Source: Acidobacteriota bacterium (lineage in GTDB: Bacteria; Acidobacteriota; Terriglobia; UBA7540; JAPUME01). Taken from it: DNA of 9,317 nt. Positions 1 through 6,365 of the stretch are shown piece by piece; within the stretch, counting starts at the first letter, position 1; each line of letters starts with the position of its first letter. The position numbers and the translations under genes are program-made. The stretch lies in assembly GCA_027294185.1 (NCBI GenBank), contig JAPUME010000080.1:1-9317 (forward strand), written 5' to 3'. The notes beneath the pieces are model-generated. The model was not told the DNA's origin, did no database searches, and saw only the letters and a program-made list of their open reading frames with translations.

Positions 1-961
1 GCGAAATTTCGGTGGCCAGGGAATTCTCCAGAGTCTGATTGATGGTGGCGAATACTCCACGGTCCAGCAACTTCGTGATTACGTCGCGGACACGCACATC
101 CAACTTCTCGGAAAGTTCCTTGACGGAAATACCTTCTGAGATGGTGATGTTCCGGGTGATCGGCACCACTTCCGGCTCGACCGGTTTCGGCGGAGGAAGC
201 GCGGAGCGGCGTTGCCCTGCCTGGCGCCGGCCCGTGGGTCGGGGCGAGGGAGCAGGACGTCCTGCAGGAGCGGGTCTGCCCCGAGCGGTGGCATGTACGG
301 GATGAGGTTCCCCCGGGCGGCGGACGGCTCCCGGCCGAACTGCTCCGGGAGTTCGGCGGACTGCCAACTGATAAAGCGGCTTCGATGCGTCGGCTTTCCT
401 GGATTTTTTCGCGATCTTGGCAGGCTGTTTCCTCCCCCCAACGGGAGCGGTATCTGTCTTTGCAGCTACGCGGGGAGCGGCTGCAACCGGAGAGACTTTT
501 CCCAGGACGGTTCCTGCCGTACGAGCCGCCGGTCGGGCCGCCGCGGGCGGCGATGCGATCCGTGCAGGAGTCCCCGGACTGCGTGTCGTCACTCCGGGGA
601 TGCGCCTGAGGGAGGAGGGTGGAACGGCGACTTTCTTCTTGCGTAGATCAGCCTTGATGTCTTCCAGGGATCGCCGCAGTGGAGGCGGGGCAACCGGTTT
701 CTCCACGCGTTTTGCGGGAGTCAAAACAGAAGGCTGGGGACGGGCCTTTGCTGCTTTTGCAGACTTTGCCGCAGCCTCGTCTTTTTCCTCTTTCTCTCCC
801 AAAGCCCGAAAATAGGCGCGAACCTTGTCGGCAATCTCATCCTCTAAACTGCTCGAGTGAGACTTCTTCTCCAGGAAGTTGATCTTGGGCAGGTGCTCGA
901 GGATGAATTTACTTTTCACCTCCAGTTCCCGCGCCAAATCGTTGATCCGAATCTTACCCAT
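1..961 (-). CDS. infB: Translation initiation factor IF-2, N-terminal part (cut by left edge)
   Basis: IF-2 is the GTPase that brings fMet-tRNA to the 30S subunit and promotes 50S joining. Only the first 320 codons are present; the G domain and C-terminal domains lie beyond the left edge. The frame is open throughout from an ATG at 961. Residues 1 to about 55 (start MGKIRINDLARELEV, then a KVRAYF helix) form a first IF2_N-type helical module. Residues about 266-320 form a second, with the family motif VFATINQTLE near 303-312. Between them lies a Pro/Ala/Lys/Arg-rich linker with about 41 basic and 7 acidic residues over 81-260, typical of long bacterial IF-2 linkers. An AGAGGG site sits only 3 nt before the ATG. 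The gene follows nusA after a 54-bp gap, the usual nusA-infB order, so it is probably on the rimP operon transcript. Identification rests on both IF2_N motifs plus synteny. Confidence 0.95.
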   Translation of the reverse strand, partial: MGKIRINDLARELEVKSKFILEHLPKINFLEKKSHSSSLEDEIADKVRAYFRALGEKEEKDEAAAKSAKAAKARPQPSVLTPAKRVEKPVAPPPLRRSLEDIKADLRKKKVAVPPSSLRRIPGVTTRSPGTPARIASPPAAARPAARTAGTVLGKVSPVAAAPRVAAKTDTAPVGGRKQPAKIAKKSRKADASKPLYQLAVRRTPGAVRPGAVRRPGEPHPVHATARGRPAPAGRPAPSPRPTGRRQAGQRRSALPPPKPVEPEVVPITRNITISEGISVKELSEKLDVRVRDVITKLLDRGVFATINQTLENSLATEIS

Positions 962-1015
962 TTTCCCTCTGGCTCGGCCTCTGGTCCGGGCCCGACCAAG
1001 CCTCCAGTCTACGGA

Positions 1016-2656
1016 CTAGTTTTCCTTTTCGGCCTCTTCTTCTCCCCCCGGAGCCGACTCGGTCTCAGCTTCCTCGACAGAGTCCTCTGCAGGGGTCGCT
1101 GCCGTTACTTTTTCAGATTCGGCGGATTCCGGCGGCTCCTCGACATCGGGAGCCTCCGCAATCTCGTCAGTCTCCGGCGCGGGCTCAGCCGTTTCTACTT
1201 CCATTTCCGTCTCCCCAGCCTTCTCCGGCTCTTCGAGGGGAGCGGACTCTAATTCAGTCTCCGTCTCGGCCGCTGCCACTGTCGGTTCCGCCTCACCCTC
1301 CGGGGTGGGACTCTCCGCCGTCTCGTCGGCGGACTCCGATCCAGCCTCCACCTCAGCGGTCTCGGTTTCGGGCTCCGGGGCAGTTTCTTCCTGTACTTGC
1401 TCGAAGAAGTCGGCCACAGCCTGTCGGATCTTTTCCACCGTCTTATCCCCGACGCCGGGTATCTTCATCAATTCGGCGGGCGTCGTCTGCGCCAGGCCCT
1501 CGACGGTGTCGATATCGTGATCGATAAGCTTCTTCAGGGTCTTTTTGCCGATGCTTTCGAGCGCGTTTACCGAAGTGCCGGAGCGCGTCAGGGCGGCCAT
1601 CTGAATCTCAACTTCCCGGCGCTTCTCTTCCTCGCTCTTGATATCCACATGCCAGCCGAGAAGCTTCGCCGCCAGACGAACGTTCTGTCCCTTTCGTCCG
1701 ATGGCGAGAGAAAGCTGCGTATCTTCCACCACGATTTCCAGGCGTCGCTCCTCGACGTCAGCCACCGAGACGTGATTTACCTTGGCCGGGGAGATTGCAT
1801 TACCGGCGAACTTTAGGGGATCCTCGTCGTACTGGATAATGTCGATCTTTTCGCCCTGCAACTCCCGGATGATCGACTGCACACGCGAACCCTTCATTCC
1901 GACGCAGGCACCGACACAGTCCACGTCGTTCTGGCGGGAAAGGACAGCGATTTTGGTGCGTTCTCCCGCTTCCCGGGCAATCATCTTAACGATCACTGTC
2001 CCGTCATAAATTTCAGGGACTTCCATTTCAAAGAGCCGCTGTACCAGAATCGGGTCGACGCGCGAAACAATGACCTGCGGACCCCTTGCGGCTCGGTCCA
2101 CCTCAACGATGATGACCCGAATCCGGTCTCCGATCTGATAACTCTCCAGACGGGACTGCTCGCGGCGCGGCAGGCGGCCTTCCGTGCGCCCCATGTCGAC
2201 AATGAGGTCCGGCCCCTCGGTCCGCTTGACCATGCAATTCACCAACTCACCGCTCCGCTGGCTGTATTCAGCTTGAACGGATTCGCGCTCCGCCTCGCGC
2301 ACTTTCTGGAAGATGACCTGTTTCGCCGTCTGCGCCGCAATACGTCCCAGCACATCCGTGGGCAGGGGAATTCGAAGCTCTTCCTCGACATTGATTTCGG
2401 GCTGGTGTTTTCTCGCGTCTTCCAGCGAAATCTCTTTCGTAGGGTCGGTAACGGTCTCTAATACCTTTTTCACCGCAAACACTTCCACGACCCCGGTATC
2501 CCGGTTGAACTGGGATAGGAGATCATCATCGGTCTGGTAGTACTTTCGGGCAGCGACAAGAATGGCGTCCTCGACTGCTCCGACGACGATTTCCAGGTCG
2601 ATCCCTTTTTCGCGGCTTAATTGATCAATGGTTTGAAAAAGTAAGCTCGTTGCCAA
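1016..2656 (-). CDS. nusA: Transcription termination/antitermination factor NusA with long acidic C-terminal tail
   Basis: NusA binds RNA polymerase and nascent RNA and modulates pausing, intrinsic termination and antitermination. The 546-aa product shows the full order. The N-terminal RNAP-binding domain (about 1-125) is followed by an S1 domain (about 132-200) and a linker with EVPEIYDGTV (212-221). KH1 carries GMKG (253-256) and KH2 carries GRKG (320-323). One helix-hairpin-helix-type domain (about 363-415) contains IPGVGDKTVEKI. Residues 421-546 form a low-complexity tail with about 47 Asp/Glu and only 3 Lys. E. coli NusA instead ends in two folded acidic repeats; here there is one such domain plus a probably disordered tail. 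The start codon is TTG, chosen because AGGAGG lies 9 nt upstream and the protein then begins with a normal NusA N-terminus (MATSLLFQTIDQL). It sits 84 bp after rimP and 54 bp before infB, in one operon. Assignment is very secure; the role of the tail is unknown. Confidence 0.97.
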   Translation of the reverse strand: MATSLLFQTIDQLSREKGIDLEIVVGAVEDAILVAARKYYQTDDDLLSQFNRDTGVVEVFAVKKVLETVTDPTKEISLEDARKHQPEINVEEELRIPLPTDVLGRIAAQTAKQVIFQKVREAERESVQAEYSQRSGELVNCMVKRTEGPDLIVDMGRTEGRLPRREQSRLESYQIGDRIRVIIVEVDRAARGPQVIVSRVDPILVQRLFEMEVPEIYDGTVIVKMIAREAGERTKIAVLSRQNDVDCVGACVGMKGSRVQSIIRELQGEKIDIIQYDEDPLKFAGNAISPAKVNHVSVADVEERRLEIVVEDTQLSLAIGRKGQNVRLAAKLLGWHVDIKSEEEKRREVEIQMAALTRSGTSVNALESIGKKTLKKLIDHDIDTVEGLAQTTPAELMKIPGVGDKTVEKIRQAVADFFEQVQEETAPEPETETAEVEAGSESADETAESPTPEGEAEPTVAAAETETELESAPLEEPEKAGETEMEVETAEPAPETDEIAEAPDVEEPPESAESEKVTAATPAEDSVEEAETESAPGGEEEAEKEN

Positions 2657-2665
2657 TGTGGGGTT

Positions 2666-2671
2666 CCTCCT
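2666..2671 (-). promoter_or_regulatory. Shine-Dalgarno site that sets the nusA TTG start
   Basis: The minus strand reads a perfect AGGAGG here, 9 nt before the TTG at 2656. No in-frame ATG lies between this site and the conserved NusA N-terminus, so this site is the main argument for a TTG start. Confidence 0.8.
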
Positions 2672-2740
2672 GTCGGCCTGAGACTTTCTCCTGCCCGCCG
2701 ACCGGACTCGTTACCTTCTCTCGCAGATTGTTGAGATCAT

Positions 2741-3199
2741 TCAAAATTCAATCACGAGTTTCGCTCGCGCAATGTTTTCGTGATCCAGTTCCAAAACCTC
2801 TTTGCCGGCGATCTCCACCCGAACTCGGCCCTCTTCGAAGCCCATCAGCCGGCCCTCGAAACTCAGTTGGCCGGCCAAAGGCTCAAGGAGCGTAATTCTA
2901 GCTCGCCGCCCCTGGCAGCGCCGAAAATCCGCCGCATTCTTCAAGGGACGGTCAAGGCCCGGGGAGGAGACCTCAAGGACGTACTTCCCCGGAAACGGAT
3001 CCTCAACATCGAGGATCGCGCTCATTTGTTCGCTAATGAGTCGACAGTCACCGTGGTCAATCCCGCCGGGTTTGTGGATAAATATCCTTAACAGCTGGTT
3101 CGAGGGGGAACCTTTCAGCTCCACCTCCACAAGCTCCAGCCCCTCGGAGGACACAACTCTTTCGGCAATTTCACGTATCAACGCGACGTCAAATTTCAT
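2741..3199 (-). CDS. rimP: Ribosome maturation factor RimP
   Basis: RimP is a cytoplasmic assembly factor needed for maturation of the 30S subunit. The 152-aa product has the usual length. The N-terminal alpha/beta domain (about 1-86) ends in the family hallmark YVLEVSSPGLDRPL (73-86). A small SH3-like C-terminal barrel (about 87-152) ends in the typical ENIARAKLVIEF. The ATG at 3199 is preferred because the protein then begins MKFDVALIREIAERVV, as in homologues. An in-frame GTG at 3229 would add ten residues encoded by a palindrome and T-tract, which look like RNA signals. No clear Shine-Dalgarno precedes the ATG (TTGGCTA only), so initiation may be weak or structure-dependent. It is the first gene of rimP-nusA-infB, behind the promoter at 3250-3278. 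Identification is secure; the start is less so. Confidence 0.94.
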   Translation of the reverse strand: MKFDVALIREIAERVVSSEGLELVEVELKGSPSNQLLRIFIHKPGGIDHGDCRLISEQMSAILDVEDPFPGKYVLEVSSPGLDRPLKNAADFRRCQGRRARITLLEPLAGQLSFEGRLMGFEEGRVRVEIAGKEVLELDHENIARAKLVIEF

Positions 3200-3207
3200 T
3201 AGCCAAC

Positions 3208-3230
3208 AAAAAAGTGGGCCTAGGCCCACT
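3208..3230 (-). terminator. Leader hairpin plus T6 tract upstream of rimP (candidate attenuator)
   Basis: The sequence AGTGGGCCTAGGCCCACT (3213-3230) is a perfect 18-bp palindrome. It can fold as a 7-bp GC-rich stem with a CTAG loop. On the minus strand it is followed directly by six T's (3213-3208), the form of an intrinsic terminator for transcripts moving toward rimP. It lies about 10-15 nt after the predicted transcription start and ends 8 nt before the rimP ATG. No T-tract follows on the plus strand, so it is unlikely to serve the other direction. Alternatives are a 5' mRNA-stabilising hairpin or a structure controlling rimP initiation. Confidence 0.5.
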
Positions 3231-3249
3231 GGTGCGAATCGGCAATTCC

Positions 3250-3278
3250 AGTATAGTCACCGGTCACCCAGATTACAA
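3250..3278 (-). promoter_or_regulatory. Sigma70-type promoter of the rimP-nusA-infB operon
   Basis: On the minus strand a -35 box TTGTAA (3278-3273, 4/6 to consensus) and a -10 box TATACT (3255-3250, 5/6) are separated by exactly 17 bp. A start near 3243 would give a leader of about 44 nt. The spacer contains a tandem GGTGACC/GGTGAC repeat that could be an operator, though no known regulator is recognised. Confidence 0.62.
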
Positions 3279-3307
3279 CCCCCAAAGCCCTCCGCCGCTT
3301 AGGTGGG

Positions 3308-3336
3308 TTGATTCAAGGGAGGGTTCGGGATAAAAT
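3308..3336 (+). promoter_or_regulatory. Sigma70-like promoter for the hydrolase-methyltransferase-DoxX operon
   Basis: The -35 box TTGATT (3308-3313, 4/6) and the -10 box TAAAAT (3331-3336, 5/6) are separated by 17 bp. The predicted start near 3343 gives a roughly 160-nt untranslated leader before the ATG at 3502. It faces away from the rimP promoter. Confidence 0.5.
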
Positions 3337-3375
3337 GCCCACGCAACCGATTGAAATATTCGACATGATTCACAT

Positions 3376-3463
3376 CCTGGGGAGGCGGAAAGGACACGGT
3401 GCAACCTCTCCTCGAAAGGGAGGAAGCATTCCACGGCGGGAGACCTCCGCAGCTCTCCCCAGG
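3376..3463 (+). ncRNA. Potential three-way-junction leader RNA upstream of the UPF0173 gene
   Basis: CCTGGGGAG (3376-3384) and CTCCCCAGG (3455-3463) are perfectly complementary over 9 bp and could close a domain. Inside, an irregular hairpin spans 3398-3430: lower stem GGTGC/GCATT with two G-U pairs, an AA/AA internal loop, and upper stem CCTCTC/GGGAGG. A second hairpin spans 3436-3450 (GCGGG/TCCGC, with a terminal G-U). The result would be a compact three-way junction inside the predicted leader, ending 38 nt before the start codon. It matches none of the riboswitch consensuses I can recall (TPP, SAM, cobalamin, glycine, purine, ZTP). The stems may be chance in GC-rich DNA, and the complement could fold the same way on the minus strand. 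No rho-independent tail follows. Confidence 0.35.
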
Positions 3464-3501
3464 CATCCGGTTCGCACTTGATTGCATTCAGGGGCGGTAA
3501 T

Positions 3502-4215
3502 ATGGCTATTCCAAAGAACTTAACGCTTACCTGGCTGGGGCACTCGACATTCAAGATCACCACCCCCGAAGGTAAGATCATCCTGATCGACCCCTGGGTC
3601 GCCGGGAATCCGGCCTGTCCTGACACGAATAAGCAATTCGAGCGGCTGGACCTGATGCTCGTTACCCACGGGCACTTTGACCACATCGCGGACGCGGTCG
3701 CCCTGGCCCGGGCGCATAAGCCCCAGGTCGTGGCTATCTATGAAGTGTGCCACTGGCTGGAGAGCAAGGGGGTCGAGAACCTCCACCCGATGAACAAAGG
3801 CGGCTCGCAGGTCGTCGAGGGCGTGACGATTACCATGACCCATGCCGACCACAGTTGCGGCATCCTCGAGGATGGGAAAATCATCTATGGAGGAGAGGCA
3901 GCCGGCTACCTGCTGCAGTTTTCAACCGGCTATAGAATCTACCATGCCGGGGACACCGCGCTTTTCGGCGACATGCGGTTGATCGGCGATCTCTACCGGC
4001 CCAAGCTGGCCCTGCTGCCGATCGGGGACCTCTTCACCATGAATCCGCGCGAGGCAGCCTATGCCGCCAGGCTCCTGCGTGTGCGCGAGGTCATCCCCAT
4101 GCACTTCGGCACCTTCCCGCTTTTGTCGGGAACTTCCGAGGTTTTCAAGAAAGAGATTCGCAAGGTTGCGAAAGCGAAGGTTCTCGAACTCGAACCCGGC
4201 GAGTCCCTTCCCTGA
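3502..4215 (+). CDS. UPF0173-family metal-dependent hydrolase (metallo-beta-lactamase fold)
   Basis: This 237-aa cytoplasmic protein has the metallo-beta-lactamase fold and resembles the UPF0173/YtkL group, whose physiological substrate is not established. The metal-binding set is complete: HGHFDH (56-61) as the HxHxDH motif, His114 in THADHS, Asp151 in GDT, and His201 in PMHFGTFP. The N-terminal WLGHSTFKI (11-19) and the IDPW segment (29-32) are typical of the family. ATG at 3502 is chosen because AGGGG lies 7 nt upstream (3490-3494). An upstream in-frame TTG at 3478 would bury that site in the coding sequence. No signal peptide is visible. It is the first gene of a plus-strand trio, 44 bp before the methyltransferase, behind a long and possibly structured leader. 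The family call is strong; the substrate cannot be deduced. Confidence 0.92.
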   Translation: MAIPKNLTLTWLGHSTFKITTPEGKIILIDPWVAGNPACPDTNKQFERLDLMLVTHGHFDHIADAVALARAHKPQVVAIYEVCHWLESKGVENLHPMNKGGSQVVEGVTITMTHADHSCGILEDGKIIYGGEAAGYLLQFSTGYRIYHAGDTALFGDMRLIGDLYRPKLALLPIGDLFTMNPREAAYAARLLRVREVIPMHFGTFPLLSGTSEVFKKEIRKVAKAKVLELEPGESLP

Positions 4216-4259
4216 ATCCCAGGTCCACCAATTTGAGTGGACGAGGTTCGACCAACCCG

Positions 4260-4898
4260 ATGCCCCCGATCCTTGACTCCGCAATCGAACACTATCTCAA
4301 CGGCCTGCTGCCGGACCGCGACGAGGTACTGACAGAGATGGAGGCTTATGCCTCCTCCCACAGAGTACCGATCATCGGCCCCGCCTGCGGACGACTCCTC
4401 TATCAATTGGCACGACTCATCGGGGCGCGGCGCGTTTTCGAGATGGGCTCGGCCATCGGTTATTCCACCCTTTGGCTGGCAAGGGCTGTCGGCGAATCAG
4501 GCTCGGTCTTCTACACCGACGGGGACCCGGAAAACGTCCGCCGGGCAAAAGCCTACCTGGAGCGGGCGGGCCTCGCCGACAGGGTGCAGTTTCTCGTCGG
4601 CGATGCCTTTGAAAGGCTCGATAGCGTCAAGGGACCCTTCGATCTGATTTTCAACGACGTGGACAAGCACCAGTACCCGTTGGTCTTTGAGAAAGCGCTG
4701 CCGCGGATTCGACCCGGGGGGCTGCTGATCACCGACAATGCGCTCTGGCACGGCCGCGTGGCCCGTAAAGCAGCGAAAGAGGACGCCGATACGCGCGGCA
4801 TCCAGCGCTTCAACGAATTGATCTACTCGTCCCCGCAGCTTTTTACCACATTAATTCCGCTTCGGGACGGCTTTACCGTGTGCCGGAAGGAAGGCTGA
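4260..4898 (+). CDS. Cation-dependent class I SAM O-methyltransferase (YrrM/CCoAOMT-like)
   Basis: The 212-aa product has a Rossmann-type methyltransferase domain of the Methyltransf_3 (caffeoyl-CoA O-methyltransferase/YrrM) group. Motif I is EMGSAIGYST (61-70). The acidic SAM-ribose region is YTDGDPENVRRAK (85-97). VGDAFERL (113-120) and the metal-binding FNDVDK (131-136) with TDN (158-160) follow; Asp133, Asp159 and Asn160 probably bind a divalent cation. Family members methylate catechol-type hydroxyls or wobble-uridine-derived groups in tRNA; the sequence does not say which. The ATG at 4260 gives the usual N-terminus, but its nearest GAGG is 13 nt away. A TTG at 4233, with AGGT 8 nt upstream, would add nine residues, so the start is uncertain. 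It lies 44 bp after the hydrolase and 38 bp before doxX, consistent with co-transcription. Confidence 0.9.
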   Translation: MPPILDSAIEHYLNGLLPDRDEVLTEMEAYASSHRVPIIGPACGRLLYQLARLIGARRVFEMGSAIGYSTLWLARAVGESGSVFYTDGDPENVRRAKAYLERAGLADRVQFLVGDAFERLDSVKGPFDLIFNDVDKHQYPLVFEKALPRIRPGGLLITDNALWHGRVARKAAKEDADTRGIQRFNELIYSSPQLFTTLIPLRDGFTVCRKEG

Positions 4899-4936
4899 AT
4901 TTCCATCAGTTCTACCAATGAAGGGGGGAAATAAAA

Positions 4937-5359
4937 ATGAATGATTTACTGAGCCGGTTCAAAGTCCATTCTTTGACTTTTTTGCGAATCCTGGTCGGGT
5001 TCATGTTCCTGTTGCACGGAGCGCAGAAGCTATTCGGTCTGCTGGGCGGCTTCGGAGGGCAGGAAGGCGGTACAGCGCCGTTGTTTTCGATGATGGGATT
5101 TGCGGGAATCCTGGAGTTTTTCGGTGGCCTGGCCATCTTGTTGGGCCTATTCACGCAACCGGTGGCCTTCATTCTTTCCGGGGAGATGGCGGTCGGCTAC
5201 TTCATGGCCCACTTTCCGAGGTCTTTCTGGCCGGTTGTGAATCGAGGCGAGACAGCCGTCCTCTACTGCCTGATCTTTCTCCTGCTCGCAACCACCGGAG
5301 GCGGCGCACTCAGCCTGGACAGTCTATTCAAAAAGAAACCGGAATCATCGGATTCCTGA
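4937..5359 (+). CDS. DoxX family integral membrane protein
   Basis: This 140-aa protein has four predicted membrane helices (about 13-33, 50-72, 75-92 and 104-122) and a short charged C-terminus. The DoxX-family signatures are HGAQKLFG (27-34) after helix 1 and NRGETAVLYC (102-111) entering helix 4. DoxX-like proteins are linked to quinone/thiosulfate oxidation in archaea and to thiol and redox stress in some bacteria, but most members, including this one, have no assigned substrate. A strong AAGGGGGG Shine-Dalgarno lies 9 nt before the ATG. It is the last gene of the plus-strand trio and converges on trxB, whose stop is 85 bp away. Its last codons overlap a possible terminator of the opposite strand. 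The family call is strong; the function is open. Confidence 0.9.
   Translation: MNDLLSRFKVHSLTFLRILVGFMFLLHGAQKLFGLLGGFGGQEGGTAPLFSMMGFAGILEFFGGLAILLGLFTQPVAFILSGEMAVGYFMAHFPRSFWPVVNRGETAVLYCLIFLLLATTGGGALSLDSLFKKKPESSDS
5330..5356 (-). terminator. Candidate rho-independent terminator for trxB, inside the 3' end of doxX
   Basis: On the minus strand a GGAATC/GATTCC stem (6 bp, loop CGAT, 5356-5341) is followed after GG by TTTCTTTTT (5338-5330). The stem is short and the T-tract interrupted, so strength would be modest. It lies about 90 nt past the trxB stop, in the last codons of doxX. A related GGAATCCG copy at 5400-5407 could pair with CGGATTCC at 5349-5356 as an alternative fold. Confidence 0.35.
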
Positions 5360-5444
5360 AGTCAGGGCAGGTTGGTTGAGAAATTCTTTCGTTCCGGTGG
5401 GAATCCGGGTGAGAGGGAAATGAGGGGGCCGGCTTCCAGTCGAT

Positions 5445-6365
5445 CTACTCTTCCGCTTCCAGAAATTTCTCCGCATCCATGGCAGCCATGCAGCCCGAAC
5501 CGGCGGCGGTAACGGCCTGCCGGTAAACATGGTCCTGCACGTCACCGGCGGCGAAAACGCCCGGGATGCTGGTGCGTGCGCCTTCACGGGTGATGAGGTA
5601 GCCGTTCTCGTCCATCTCGACCTGACCCTTGAAAACATCGGTGTTCGGCCGGTGCCCGATTCCGATGAAAACACCGTCGCAGGCTTTCTCGCTCACCGCC
5701 TGGGTCTTCAGGTTTTTTAGCTTCACTCCTTCGACCACACCTTTGGCCGGGTCCAGTACGTCCTCGACCACCGTATCCCAGACGAAGCGGATCTTTTCAT
5801 TCTTCTGAGCGCGGTCCTGCATGATCTTGGAAGCGCGCAGGCGGTCACGGCGGTGAATGACGCTGACTTCAGTGGCAAAGCGCGTCAGGAACAGGGCGTC
5901 TTCCATCGCCGTATCCCCTCCCCCGACCACGACGACCGGCTTGCCGCGGAAAAAATATCCGTCGCAGGTCGCGCAAGTCGAAACCCCCTTGCCGAGCAGC
6001 ACTCGCTCCGATTCAAGCCCCAGCATTCGGGCGGAGGCGCCGGAGGCAATAATAAAGGTGCGGGTTTCGATCCGCTCCTTCTCGACTTCCACCACGAAGG
6101 GCCGCCGAGAGAGATCGACCCGGGTGATGTTTCCCTCCAGGAAATCCGTCCCGAAGGTTTCCGCCTGCTTCTTCATGAGTTCCACCAGCTCCGGACCCTG
6201 GACTCCCTCGGGAAAGCCGGGATAGTTTTCAACCGCCGTGGTGAGGGTCAGTTGTCCTCCCGCCTCCACTCCTCGAATCACTAAAGGATTCAGGTTGGCG
6301 CGGGCGGCGTAGACCGCGGCGGTTAGACCCGCGCACCCGGAACCCATTATGATGACATTCCTCAT
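5445..6365 (-). CDS. trxB: NADPH-dependent thioredoxin reductase
   Basis: TrxB transfers electrons from NADPH via FAD to thioredoxin in the cytoplasm. The 306-aa protein has the normal low-molecular-weight length and architecture. The N-terminal FAD-binding motif is GSGCAG (8-13, Cys replacing the common Pro), followed by AGGQL (35-39) and ENYPGFPEGV (46-55). The redox-active CATC (131-134) lies in the NADPH domain. The NADPH Rossmann motif GGGDTAMEDA (148-157) and HRRDRLRA (171-178) indicate NADPH preference. The C-terminal FAD motif is AAGDVQDHVYRQAVTAAGSG (272-291). ATG at 6365 is chosen because AGGG lies 5 nt upstream; an upstream GTG at 6392 lacks support. It follows the ABC ATPase gene on the same strand after 172 bp. 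It may therefore have its own promoter, though I found no convincing one, or be read through. Its position beside an iron-type FtsX transporter may be meaningful, since comparable iron operons carry thioredoxin-like proteins. Confidence 0.96.
   Translation of the reverse strand: MRNVIIMGSGCAGLTAAVYAARANLNPLVIRGVEAGGQLTLTTAVENYPGFPEGVQGPELVELMKKQAETFGTDFLEGNITRVDLSRRPFVVEVEKERIETRTFIIASGASARMLGLESERVLLGKGVSTCATCDGYFFRGKPVVVVGGGDTAMEDALFLTRFATEVSVIHRRDRLRASKIMQDRAQKNEKIRFVWDTVVEDVLDPAKGVVEGVKLKNLKTQAVSEKACDGVFIGIGHRPNTDVFKGQVEMDENGYLITREGARTSIPGVFAAGDVQDHVYRQAVTAAGSGCMAAMDAEKFLEAEE

Larger units (their letters stand above)
3200..3501. other. Divergent intergenic region between rimP and the UPF0173 hydrolase gene
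   Basis: This 302-bp stretch has no protein-coding gene that I can support. It holds two back-to-back sigma70-like promoters whose -35 boxes are 29 bp apart, a hairpin with a T-tract on the rimP side, and a potentially structured leader on the hydrolase side. I saw no tRNA or recognised riboswitch consensus. Confidence 0.7.

Noticed and set aside
79..815. Several open frames on both strands across the infB linker region
   Set aside because: They are Arg/Pro/Gly/Ser-rich shadow frames of the basic IF-2 linker; the minus-strand infB frame is continuous and explains the DNA.
3200..3229. N-terminal extension of RimP from an in-frame GTG at 3229
   Set aside because: The ten extra codons are the palindrome and T-tract, have no Shine-Dalgarno and encode residues not seen at RimP N-termini.
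3231..3250. tRNA T-arm-like GGTGCGAATC
   Set aside because: No TTC, no matching acceptor stem, and no D- or anticodon arm at the right distance on either strand.
3398..3430. Possible SRP RNA domain IV (GGAAGCA in a hairpin)
   Set aside because: The conserved CCGGAAGG apical loop and the AGG/AGCA symmetric loop are absent.
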